DNA from: Pomphorhynchus laevis
Lineage: Eukaryota > Acanthocephala > Palaeacanthocephala > Echinorhynchida > Pomphorhynchidae
Assembly: GCA_012934845.2 (NCBI GenBank)
Contig: WNNJ02003406.1
Span: 1-64,000 of the forward strand
DNA length: 64,000 nucleotides
Direction: 5' to 3'
Position 1 is the stretch's first letter; every line of letters begins with the position of its first letter. Positions 46,020 through 57,105 of this stretch are shown here, one piece after another. The notes beneath the pieces are model-generated. The model ran no database searches and had not been told where the DNA came from. It saw nothing but the letters and a program-made list of their open reading frames with translations. Position numbers and translations under genes: made by a program.

Positions 46020-47870
46020 AATAAGTAAGTACTAATGATTTTAATTTTAGATCTTTTAAATGTAACAGAAAAAGTTGTATAGTTTGTGATGTTATAAATA
46101 ATAATTGTATTGTAAGCAAGACGACAAGAAATATTTTTGGATTAAAACTCTTAATTCTATGTACCCATTAGGATTGAATGACGTGGTACAAGGAATTAGC
46201 AGAAGTCGTATAGTAAATAATAAATAAGTATATTAAAATAATCCGGTTAAACGCAAACCAAGAAGTCATGGTGATAAAATGAATAGGAAAAATAGTTAAA
46301 AATATTAAAAAAGATATGTATATAAATGAACAATTAGAAATATTGAAACAACTTTTAAGAGATAATAAGCTAAAAGATCTTTATGTAAATATAAGAAGTT
46401 TTTCTAAAGATATCATATGTTCAATAAATCAAAAATTAATTAACGACTATGATAGGCTAAGTTGTATAATAGACAGTTATTGTAATACAAAATACTATAA
46501 TCGTACAATAAATGTAAATAATAACAATAGAAAATATACATTAACCATAAACTTCATTAATAAATGTATAGATAACATAAATATAGCCGGACTTTTAAAT
46601 AATTCTAAAAGTAAAGAAATAATAGGGTCAGATTTAAGTAAATATATTCCTAAAATAATGTATAAGTTGTTGCCGTCATTAGTACGAAAAATTTGTAATT
46701 ATAAAGAATTGAAATCTATAGGTAATGATGATATAAGAAACATTATTGAAACAGAATGAAATTGCAAAAGTCTTAAAATTTCAAAAGGGTATAAATATAG
46801 ATTAAATAATAATAACAATAAAAATAAAATTTACAATTCGTTATATAATAACTTAAATGATTACTTTAGTAAGCTGATTAATAGTGAAAGCTCGAATATA
46901 TCTAAGATAAAAATTTGGAAAGATTATATATTTGATAAAATTAAAAATAAAATGAAAATAACAAACAATTACAAAAGGAAAGATAAAATTAATAAAGATA
47001 TGTATAAAGAACTTACTAAATTAAAGGATAACTATATAATAACAACTATTGATAAAGCTAGTAATAACTTTGTCTTCATATGCAAAAAGCTTTATTATGA
47101 TATACTAATGAAAGAGGTTAATTCTAATGATTTAAATGTAAATCCAACATATGAACGTAGTGAGTTAAGTTTAGAAACAATTATTACAAGTCACTGTTCT
47201 ATAATGGATAAAAAGGGTATAAAGGTTGAATCAGATAATAAAACTATACCTATATTATATTGGAATCCAAAATTACATAAAAATCCAATAAAACCTAGGT
47301 TCATATGTAGTGCGTTAAAATGTACATTAAAACCACTTCTGTTTATATGAATAAAATCATTTAAATAATTTAATATATGCATATTTTAAACTAGGTTACT
47401 ATATTATTATAATCAAATAGAAAACAGTAAAATATATAAATCAACACGATAATATAAAAAAATAAATTTAAAATCATTGGCGGAAAGTTTTTATGGATGG
47501 ATAATAAATAATATACTTTGTATTAGAATAAGATACTAGATAGTTTTATCAGAGGAAATGCCTTATTAGAATGTATTTGGCCCCGCTGCTATGTTGGGTA
47601 GAGGAGTTATGGGCCGAAACCTGATAGCATATCAGTTCCTCCTGATGACGTCTAATTCTTATTCTGATACAACGTCTGTTATTTATTAGTCAATTCATAA
47701 AAATGATGTTTATTTTAAATTTGAATTTATTATTTTAACTTAATATAAATTATAAAAATCTTATAACAATTATTTATGTTATTATTAAATTATTAAATTT
47801 TGATTTAAAATTATTGTTTTGTTTATTTTATACATAGACTCAGTTAGTTGATTTGATAATATAATATAAT
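46020..47870 (+). mobile_element. Penelope-like element: Cys-rich/GIY-YIG lead-in, N-terminal region, RT start and terminal repeat
   Basis: It begins with a Cys-rich block (FKCNRKSCIVCDVINNN, then SKTTRNIFG; about 46050-46140), the pattern that precedes the GIY-YIG nuclease of PLEs. This is followed by the N-terminal region (46316-46759 and on) and the RT start: IDKASNNFVFICKKLY near 47050, then IPILYWNPKLHKNPIKPRF near 47245-47305 and SALKCTLKPL. At about 47350 the sequence jumps to the RT end, so the catalytic centre is missing from this copy, and the terminal repeat runs to 47870. A Cys-rich end directly before an N-terminal region looks like the junction of two head-to-tail copies. It looks comparatively young but broken. 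Confidence 0.8.
47586..47659 (+). ncRNA. PLE terminal-repeat hammerhead-like motif, best-preserved layout
   Basis: CTGCTATG (47586-47593), TT, GG, GTA (47598-47600) and GAGGA (47601-47605) form one strand. GAAA (47616-47619) is followed by CC and a strand ending CATATCAG (47628-47635). TCCTC (47637-47641) precedes CTGATGA (47642-47648). GG/CC plus the CTGCTATG helix would be stem III with a GTA triplet, GAGGA/TCCTC stem I, and TTA(G/T)GGG facing the strand after CTGATGA a weak stem II. As in the satellite, the strand order is not the usual one. Stem II is not convincing in this copy. Confidence 0.4.
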
Positions 47871-48082
47871 TTTATATAATAATATCAGTATAATGTATCG
47901 GAATTATATAGAATATACGGTATATTCTTTTTCCTGGTATAGTTTTAGCGACCGGTATATTCTATTCGATATTTATTAATTATGATCCTAAGTAGATCTC
48001 GGTCGGTGATCGTCGAATGTCATCCACTATATATATATATGCACATTTTTGCGCGTGTGCACATTTTACATTTTTTCGCTGT

Positions 48083-48112
48083 TGATAAAGGCAAAAAGCC
48101 GAAACGTTCAGT
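48083..48112 (+). ncRNA. Degenerate hammerhead-like half motif
   Basis: CTGTTGA is followed by a hairpin GGC/GCC with an A-rich loop and then GAAACGTTCAGTAAATAA. This resembles the CTGAAGA-hairpin-GAAATATTCAATTAAATAA layout at 2.4 kb and 34.6 kb. CTGTTGA departs from the CTGANGA core, and no partner for stem I was seen. Confidence 0.35.
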
Positions 48113-48394
48113 AAATAACTTTGTTTATTTTCTCAAAGACAAAATGCTGGAAATATTGGGGAGATACTATATATATCGATCCTGTATATATATAATTTGT
48201 TGTTACACCTGCCCTGGGACACACAATGGTGTACTCGTAAATAAATCACTATGTTTTCCTCATGATGAGGCATAAACACCAGGCAGCATTCTATATATCC
48301 TCATCAGATCAAGAAATAGAACCGAATTATTCTCGCAATATTCAAAGTCGCTACGTATGCCCAGTCATCCTATGTGTGACGACAAACTTCAACA

Positions 48395-48436
48395 ACGGTA
48401 TACGCGTTTCGCTCTAACGGAGCTCATCAGTACCGT
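48395..48436 (-). ncRNA. Minimal type I hammerhead ribozyme, copy 1
   Basis: Minus strand, 42 nt. In order: ACGGTA (stem I), CTGATGA, GCTC, loop CGTTA, GAGC (stem II, 4 bp), GAAA, CGCG, TA, TACCGT (stem I, fully complementary to ACGGTA). All conserved core bases are present. Cleavage would follow the GTA triplet, between 48401 and 48400. Stem III is only the self-complementary CGCG, too short for a monomer, as in the dimeric hammerheads known from Penelope-like elements and animal retrozymes. Confidence 0.88.
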
Positions 48437-48858
48437 GACTTTAATAATCATCCATAGGCACCTTAACACACGCTTAAACAATGTCTAAAGCTCGAAAAAC
48501 AGAACTACCCTTAATCTGAATCATCAGAGGAAATTTAGCATAAGCTCTGTGCATGGCAGTGCGTATTGCAGTTTAACCATGCATCAGGCACTAAATTCCT
48601 TTTAATAGAAATGCTGTTTTACAGGGACACTTTAAAGTGTACAAATATATAAAATATAATTTGTTGTTACACCTGCCCTGGGACACACAAAGGTGTACTC
48701 ATAAAAAAATCACTATGTTTTCCTCGTGATGAGGCATAAACACCAGGCAGCATTCTATATATCCTCATCAGATCAAGAAATAGAACCGAATTATTCTCGC
48801 AATATTCAAAGTCGCTACGTATGCCCAGTCATCCTATGTGTGACGACAAACTTCAACA

Positions 48859-48900
48859 ACGGTATACGCGTTTCGCTCTTACGGAGCTCATCAGTACCGT
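48859..48900 (-). ncRNA. Minimal type I hammerhead ribozyme, copy 2
   Basis: Same as copy 1 except for the stem II loop (CGTAA instead of CGTTA). It lies exactly 464 bp away, so a transcript across both would release one unit-length RNA. Confidence 0.88.
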
Positions 48901-49036
48901 GACTTTAATAATTACCCATAGGCACCTTAACACACGCTTAAACAATGTCTAAAGCTCGAAAAACAGAACTACCCTTAATCTGAATCATCAGAGGAAATTT
49001 AGCATAAGCTCTGTGCATGGCAGTGCGTATTGCGGA

Positions 49037-49470
49037 TATATAGTATTGAGGATATATAAAATGCTGCCTGGTGTTTATGCCTCATCATAAGGAAAATATA
49101 GTGATTTATTTACGAGTACACCATCGTGTGTCCCAGTGCAGGTGTAACAACAAATTATATTTTATATTTTGTACACTTTAAAGTGCCCCTGTAAAACAAC
49201 ATTTCTATTAAAAGGAATTTAGTGCCTGATGCATGGTTAAACCGCAATACGCACTGCTATGCACAGAGCTTATGATAAATTTCCTCTGATGATTCATAGG
49301 ATGACTGGACATACGTAGCGACTTTGAATATTGCGAGAATAATTCGGTTCTATTTCTTGATCTGATGAGGATATATAGAATGCTGCCTGGTGTTTATGCC
49401 TCATCATGAGGAAAACATAGTGATTTATTTACGAGTACACCATTGTGTGTCCCAGGGCAGGTGTAACAAC

Positions 49471-49480
<10 letters not shown>
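49037..49480 (+). mobile_element. Inverted third copy of the 464-bp repeat, ribozyme deleted
   Basis: A copy in the opposite orientation to 48185-49035. The end segment occurs twice (about 49060-49165 and 49370-49480), the internal part once, and the span that should hold the hammerhead is missing at about 49292. It ends at a TA microsatellite. Confidence 0.8.

Positions 49481-49552
<72 letters not shown>
49478..49552. repeat. (TA)n microsatellite
   Basis: About 37 TA dinucleotides at the boundary of the inverted repeat copy. Confidence 0.97.
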
Positions 49553-49623
49553 AATCGGTATATATAATTGTAAGATGTTGCCAAAAACCGAAGTTCGATT
49601 ACAACTAGAGCAGACTTCCTTAT

Positions 49624-49696
49624 CACTCCTAGACGATCTGATGGTAGCCGGCAGCACTCATCAGTAGGTGAACTACCATCAGTCGTTTCGGCTGCC
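49624..49696 (-). ncRNA. Single relative of the satellite hammerhead-like motif
   Basis: Minus strand: GGCAGC-C-GAAA-CGACTGATGGTAG, then ACCTA-CTGATGA-GT-GCTGCC, then CTACCATCAGATCG-TC-TAGG. Stem II GGCAGC/GCTGCC is fully paired where the satellite has GGCAAC/GTTGCC. Stem I is CCTA/TAGG instead of TTCTA/TAGAA. Stem III is extended by CTGATGGTAG/CTACCATCAG. Helices differ in sequence but stay paired, and the core words are unchanged. Confidence 0.55.
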
Positions 49697-49759
49697 TTGT
49701 GATATATTAAAAAAGCATCTCCGAGAATTTGCTTACGTGGTAGCATGGGCATTACCTTT

Positions 49760-51189
49760 TTAAGCTATTATAATATTTTATAATATATAATATTTTATAA
49801 ATTATAATATTTTATATTATAATTTATAATATCAAAATTTTAAAATTTGACAGACAGAAACCTTAAGTTAATTATATTTTCATAGCCGCATTTAAGTAAT
49901 CCCTGAAGTCAATTGGGTTCATAATTATTGTTTTATTTGAATTTAACAAAATTTTCGTCGGATTAAATATAAAATGACATAATGTTTAATTTGTTTAAAA
50001 TACTAATTAAACTTAAAACATTAAATAATAAATACTTTTTATAATAAAAAGTAAACGTTAAACATATTTGTTTTTATTCTGATAATAATTTAAAATAAAT
50101 TTTCTTTAAAATTCAAGTCAAGTTCTTAACAGGAAAATATTATTCACTGATATATTTGTCAATTACTAAATGCTACTAATATTTAATTTTATAAAATGCA
50201 AAAGATATCACAAGTAGTTGTTAGTCATTTGTGTATCTCACATTTTCGTTACACTGCCTTCATCTTATTATTTACATATTTACAACAAAAATGTAAAATT
50301 TCGGTGCCTCAAGATTTTATGAACAAATTTCGAATTTTTAAGAAATACATTTTAAAGCGCATGTGCTTTTCAAATTATTTTTCACATTTCGAATGTGGAA
50401 AATAAAACGTATATTATATAATATTATACCATATATTGGTATTATATTATTTATATTTAATATAATGTATTATTTATATATTTATAAATATATCTTTTTG
50501 TTTTAATTAAAAATAAATGGCTAAAAATTTAAAGGGCAAAACATTTTATTCATAAGAAAACATATTTTTACATGTAAATATGTTAATTCAGCAATGAAAT
50601 CAAATCATTTTTATTATCGTAATATTATCCACCAAGCATGTAGAACTCCAGGTATCCAGAATAAAAAGGTCAAAACAAAATTTAGAGTAACTTTGCTATC
50701 AAATCGATTTGTCTTTAGATATACTGCAAATGAGGGTATCAAAATAGCCAATATAAATAGAAAATATTTCGATCCTGTATCCATTTCTTAAGCTGTTCTA
50801 AGATATTTCAGATAAAATTAAAAAATACATACAATTGAATAATGTATTATAAATAAATACCGGATATTTTAAAGTTAAATTATTATATTAAATCAGGATA
50901 TTTGAAATATGTCTTGATTTTTTAGATCTAAATTACTTAAATTTAGTTTACTCTAAAACTAAGTTTTATAAATAATTTAAAAACAGTTATTTAATATTTT
51001 AATTTTATATAAATCTAGTTTATCAAAAATAACCTTTTTACTCGTAGATTGTAGCATTCGAAATATATAATTTAAAATAATTAAGAATAATAAAATAATT
51101 TAAAAAATATTCAAAATTAAAATAACTCAATCTAAAATAATTGTTATTTGCATATTGTAGCATTCTAACATTTAATATGCCAGCGAATT
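49760..51189. other. AT-rich stretch, short frames only
   Basis: Small frames at 50196-50405 and 50594-50791 have no recognisable similarity, and their base composition matches the surrounding AT-rich DNA. I do not call genes. Confidence 0.45.
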
Positions 51190-54100
51190 TTCATGAGTGA
51201 GTTCGGAAGATCTAAGGATTTAACAAATATGCAAACTGAAGAAATTAAGGTTAGTAACTTTACTGTTCTAAATCGTGAAATGGAGGAGCTTTCTCCGATT
51301 AAGAAACTCGTTGATCTGGTTAGTATTACTCCCACAATTCCAATGCAAAAAAAGGATTTAAACGAATTTCTGAGAAAATTTATTACTACACAACCTAATA
51401 GAGTTATGATTACTCTGCAATAGTGATAAATAACTACTACAGGAAATCCTTCGTATCCTCGGACTTAGCCACCTCTTTTGCTAAGTTCTTCAAAGAAAAT
51501 TGTTTCCATAAAGAAACTATAGTATCAAAGCCTATTATGTCGTCAGTAAAGATTACTAATATTATCCCCGGCCTAGAAAAAGAAGATATCGCAGAGCTTC
51601 AAAAGCGTTATTCCCTTTAAAACATTAGGTTTATTAAAAACAAAGACGACCAAACTCTTCCTATTGCATTCGCAAATACTGAAGAGGACAATGCCCATCT
51701 CATGTCCAATTCAGCGTCCAATCCTTTTATGGGTTACAATCTAAACTTTACCATTTCCACGTTGTAACAAGTGTCAAATGCGGGGACACTTGAACTCCAC
51801 CTGTGGGAGGATGAAGAAATGCGGAGTGTGTGAATCTGATGAGTCCGTCAATGACACACAATGCAAACTAGCCCCATAATGCACGAATTGCAGACTTGAA
51901 CATCCTGCGTAGTCTCGAAGATGTTCAGCATTCAAGGACTATGTGAGAAGACAGAAGACATACAGTAAAGAAAATTGTCTACTCTCCCCCGTAACGGCAA
52001 ATTCGGTGTGTAACTCATCTGGACCTAATATGGACGAAATGTTCAAATTTTCTAGAACACTTCAACAAGAAAAACTCGATCGATTGAATTACTGATTGCC
52101 AGTCGAAGAAGAGATTGACCTCCTCTTCCAAGAAACTAATCCTGCCTTCTTCTAAGAAAGTGCCTCCTATTACAATTGCCAAGCAGAATGTAGATTTATG
52201 GAGATTGGCAGATGGGGTCACGACGGGAAATGAAGATATCGATCGTGTTCAAGTGTCTAACTTGTTGGCTGTTTGTGGGAAGGGCAACCTTTTCATCTCC
52301 GGTTCTGACAAGGAGGAGGCATCCCACTCCAGCTAACTTAACACAAAGCAAAGTATTAAAGAGCTTTTTTCACTGAATATATTTCAGTGAAATTCAGGAG
52401 GTGCTTCTGCCCTTAGCTTTTTATCTGGTAGAGATGCAGATGTTGTAGTCTTTCAGGAGACGCGGTCTATCCGGCTCTCCCATGATATCATTCGATTTAT
52501 TCCTAAGCACATCTACACCAATATACTCCGTACATAACCTCACCTCACTCCTCGTCCTCTCAAGGTCTTTTAACCCTAGTAAAGATCTCCTTAAGATCAT
52601 ATCTCTTACTTAACTATTCTTGTCCAGCCCTGTCTTGTTTAGCTGTATCACTATGTAAAAACGGTAAACGCATCAGCATAGCCAATATCTACATCAGACC
52701 AGGAGAGATTCACAAGAATGGTGATCTCCTGGACCGTATTTTGGGCAGTGGGTATGACATGTTACTTGGTGACTTCAACGACAGAACTGGTCGGTGGATT
52801 AATGCAGCAAACCACAGAACCAGGAACGAATATCTTATTCACAAATTACCCTCCACCACCTTTCATTGCATGCAACTAATTCTCTCCTCGACATATTACT
52901 GCTTCATAAAAAATGGTTGTTGAAACCATCTGTACTGAACAGTCGCGCCAACATCATGCCACTTCTCATGACCTTATTCGCTGGCGGATTGAGGAAGATA
53001 CGTTGCTTAGAAGGAAGTTTCACTTTGATCCTATCAGAGTGGCATTCTTCCAGGCAGAGATCCAACTCTTCCCTAGAATTGGTAATGATAGTTTGACCGA
53101 ATTTAATTCCTACCTCTCATCGTAAGCTACTGAGTTGCTTTTGACTACCTATAAAGGTCGCATATACAATCCCACTCCGATAAAACTCAAGGACCTCGCT
53201 AAAACGCTACATCTTCCTAATCTCTCTGTTTCCGCCAGATAGGCACTCTTGAATGAATACTGGAACTCTAGATATAGGTTCAAAGTGAGCAGGAATAGGG
53301 CAAGCATTGCTCACCTTAACCCTTCTCAGGCTTCTTTCTGGAAGATATTCAAGAAGGAGAAGTTAGTCTGCTGGAAGGATAGAGCCTTGGTTTGGATCGG
53401 TAGCTTAGGCCTTGACAAAGTTTTAGAGGAATCACTATCCTTACATAATTATGGAGCCGCTTAATCTCCCCAACAAATCCCGCCTTGGTGTGACTTCAAG
53501 AGTAGGGATTTATCTGTCACAGATATCCTAAACTCCTAGGGTTACTTCCGGGCACCTCCAGAACCACGCGCCACTCTTTACTCGGATCTGTCATCACAAA
53601 GGAGGTCGGCATCACAATGCTATTAGCCCCCCCCATCCAAAATTGCTGGCATAAATATTAGCCAACGTGCGTTTTTACCCAAAAAGAAATCGAGTTCATG
53701 TCCTAAAGATCTGCGGCTTAAATTTCGATTCAAAACTTGCTCATCTCCATTTATGAAAAAGCGCTTACGCATAAAATCTGAAACCATCTAAGTAGACGAA
53801 ATTTAATCCAACCAGGTTTTTATGTGTACGTAAAAGATCGCCCGGTTTATTCAGCAATAGGTTAAGTGCATCAGTTTTGTCAAGATAACACTTATCAGCT
53901 TAATGTAGTTGTCTTTCTTGATTTTTCTGATGTATTTAGTCGCATTTCCATTCCTTTTGTTATCTCTTTTCTCAGGTCCCTTGGTTTACCTGCAAAAATT
54001 TTAACAGGGTTGAAATATTGTTGTATACAAAGCGATTCTTATATGAAGACGATCCTGATGCACGTCAGTTCTACCCTATTACAGGTGTGCTTCAAGGCTT

Positions 54101-54880
54101 TCCACTTTCTCCAATCTTGAATCTTGCTGCATCCATTATACTCTAGAAAAAATTTAAACGCGACAAACATCTAGTGGTATACGCTGATGATACCATAGCT
54201 CTATTCTCTGGACGCAGATGCAAATATGTAGTCTCTAACATCAGCAGTTTCTTTTTAAGATTAAATGACCAGCTACCCATATCCAATCTTATTTTCAACT
54301 CCTCTAAATCGCATGTGGTCGTCTTTCACGGCGCCCCTACCACCAGAAAGAAACTTAAGAGATTAGCATTCTCTGCACTCTTCTCTATTTTGCAGACTTA
54401 ACAACTCCCAACCTTTTCAAGTCGAGTAAAATACCTGGGGTTCACCATTACGGTGAGCTGGTCAGCGAAAGCTGACCTGGATAGACATAAACGTATCCTG
54501 GTGAAAGCTAGGTTTGCTCTGAAACGGACCCAGGATCTGTCATTGAATGGGGAAACCCAAGTGTGCCCCTGTGGTACTTGAGCTATCTCGGGATTAGTCT
54601 TCTTTTTAAGAGGACGTCCCCCAGAACAAAGACTAAGGTTTCCCAAGCTCCTCATCTCGCGAATACCGAGCATAGTCCGTCTCGATTGGATTCTTTGGGG
54701 GGGAGTGAGAGACCCCGAGTGGTTTATTCGTAGAGCGGCGTGTTGGATTGGCTGGAGAGCTCAGATCCCTGTGTACCTGATGCCGTAACACAATCAAGAC
54801 TCCATTAACGACCGTAATGACTTTGTTTTCTATGATTTCCTTTTCTGTATGTTTTAATAAGAATTTAATAAAAAAATCCT
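51190..54880 (+). mobile_element. LINE with ORF1, endonuclease and RT, degraded
   Basis: ORF1 spans about 51193-52340: VKITNIIPGLEKEDIAELQ, NIRFIKNKDD, then zinc knuckles CNKCQMRGHLNSTC, KCGVC and CTNC...H...C near 51765-51930. The endonuclease starts near 52380 (NSGGASALSFLSGRD, VVVFQETRSIRL) and has YDMLLGDFNDRTGRW near 52755-52800. RT motif A VVFLDFSDVFSRISI is at about 53890-53950, motif B GVLQGFPLSPILNL near 54085, motif C VVYADDTIALF near 54172-54205 (catalytic YADD intact), and thumb KYLGFTITVSW near 54430. It ends with AATAAAAAAATCC near 54870. The RT fingers are reduced, and several frame changes and stops make it inactive. Same family as 10.4-11.7 kb. Confidence 0.85.
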
Positions 54881-56844
54881 TGTTATTAATACAGAAAAAC
54901 TGAGCATGAATATATTAAAGAATCAAATAAGTTTTCAACAAAAAATAAACACCTTTTTTATTAATATGTAACAATGGCATTTCAAAATGGAAAATTTGAT
55001 ATTCAATACAGAAAAACGTAATGATAATGAAAATAAAACGTAATAATAATTGAATACGTTAATTCAATTTGCAAATTTCATAACTTTAGTGTGAAATTTG
55101 AAGTTCATAAAAAGGACATGTGTCTAGATTAAAAGAAAAAGTTTAATTTAAAAGCTAATTTATCGATATGGTCGTGCTCTTGACTATGGTCTTGACCATG
55201 GATATACCCCTGGATGGAATACAAAAATATGTACTGATGTGAATAGGGCACTAAGTTACTAATAATTAAATTATGTATATTACATAATTTAATGATCAAT
55301 AATTAAATGTTGATAGTTATCTATATGTGTAATTTTCAAATGTAGAGATTGTATCACCTGTAACTATCCATCACCGCTAAGTATAAATATAGATAGGTAT
55401 TGCGTATGTCTTTAAATCAATTTATTTAACGTCATTTTTACTAATTATTGTATTGAGGCTACTATAGCGTGTCGTATCGCTACAACAGCTCTGCTCCATT
55501 GTAATCTCATATTGCTGAGAAACCTAAAAATATGTTATAAATATAATTTATAATATTAATCTATAATATTAATTCGTAATATTAATAATATTATAGTAAT
55601 ATAATAATATTATTATATAGCTCATATAATTACTTATTTATATCATGAATTGTTTTAATGTTTTATTAAATGCTGACAGTTACCTATAATTAGTTACCTC
55701 TGTAATTTTCAAGTGTAGAGAGTATGTCATCCTTAACTATCTTTACTGCTAGATATAAATATATATAGGTATTGCGTATGTCTTTAAATAAATTTTAATA
55801 ACGTCATTTTTACAAATTAAATTACAAAATTAAGTTAAATCAATTTAAATTAATCAAATTAAAATCTATTTGGTTGTATTGAGGCTACTATAATTTGCCG
55901 TATCTCTACAACAAACATCAGCTCAGTCACATTGTAATATCATATTGCTGCAAAACTATAATTTAATTTATAGTATAAAAATATAATATGAATTAATAAT
56001 ATTAATAATATTATAATATTATAATATTATTCATAATATTAATCTATAGTAATATAATTTGTAGTTAATTATTAATTATTAAATAATTTCAAATAGGCTT
56101 GCAATGCGGTCACACACTTAATGCTGGAAAATTTAATCTATTAATTTAAGACGATTTGAAGTTACTTATCTGCACCACCTGATTACTTGATAATAATTTA
56201 ATTATTGAGTAATAATCAACTGATCAGGAATTAAGTTATCAGGTAGATAATTTTCTATTAAAGCAATTAGATACAGGTAATTAATTTGGCAAATATTTGT
56301 CTAACGATTTTTAAACTAAATCTTACCGTGCTTTCTATTTTTTCGTAATGCATATTCACAGTGATTCTTAAGTTTAAAGTAAACTTAACAAGAAAATGAT
56401 TCATATGTGATTGGGTGTGATCATGGAATAAAAGCTTAAGTAGTTCAACGCCGTAAATTAAGAAATTAAATGTGTGTTTTTTACAAAATGTAAAAATTCC
56501 AGCAACTTATATTCCAAAATATCATTAATAAGGTGTGGCAATAAATAATAAAACGGAAAATGTGAAAATTTCCAAAAGATAAATTTATCTTTTTGCATGT
56601 ATATTTCACTTATATGGAGTAGATAAAACACAAAATTTAATGAGCTAATAACACTTGCGTTTTGCATCAGAATGTAAATGTAATTATTTTAATCAAAAAA
56701 GAACAAATTTAGACATTTTTTCTATCGATGAAAATATTTGTTTTCTCAAAATAAAGTAAATTTTTAGTCTCAATCATTTTGGACTGGTGCAACTTGCAAA
56801 TATATTGTATAAATATATTGAATATATAAAGGTTAAAATTTAAT
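54881..56844. other. AT-rich stretch containing a duplicated block
   Basis: A block at 55304-55535 recurs, diverged, at 55670-55960. Both contain GTGTAATTTTCAA or a close variant, TATAAATATA followed by TAGGTATTGCGTATGTCTTT, a TATTGAGGCTACTATA word and CATTGTAAT. TATA-like words 10-15 bp before the most conserved part could be promoters of a small RNA, but nothing identifies one. Confidence 0.5.
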
Positions 56845-56902
56845 ATATTTTTTGTTTTCCCTTTGCCTTTATATATAAAGGCAAAGGGAAAACAAAAAAT
56901 AT
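56845..56902. repeat. Perfect 27-bp palindrome
   Basis: Arms at 56845-56871 and 56876-56902 around TATA, exact complements. The pyrimidine-rich core TTTTCCCTTTGCC is unlike the AT-rich surroundings. Confidence 0.9.
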
Positions 56903-57105
56903 GTAATAATTTTAATAAATTAATTTAAATAAAATTTAAATTTTCTTTAATTTAAATAAATCCTTTTCTTTAATTTTAATAAATTAAAGAAAATGTTAAT
57001 GAAAATTAAAATTGAAGTGCAAAAACGAAAAACGAATTGTTTAAATTGAGAATTCGTTTGAGCGAATTCTAATTACACCTAAATACTACAGGGGATTCTT
57101 CTGTA

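Larger units (their letters stand above)
48185..49035 (-). mobile_element. Retrozyme-like 464-bp repeat, head-to-tail dimer
   Basis: Two direct copies 464 bp apart (AGGCATAAACACCAGGCAGC at 48268 and 48732). Oriented by its hammerheads the unit lies on the minus strand. It has no coding capacity. Both copies share an AT-rich end next to TAACAACAAATTAT. Short, non-coding, tandem units with a hammerhead per unit fit the retrozymes described in plants and animals, small non-autonomous retroelements that in animals appear related to Penelope-like elements. This assignment is inference. Confidence 0.75.

Noticed and set aside
49394-49752. Frames of 72-92 codons across the TA tract
   Set aside because: They are open only because (TA)n has no stops in those frames; they consist of Tyr/Ile repeats.
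50196-50791. Two short plus-strand frames of 65-69 codons
   Set aside because: AT-rich, no similarity, and of a length expected by chance in this much sequence.
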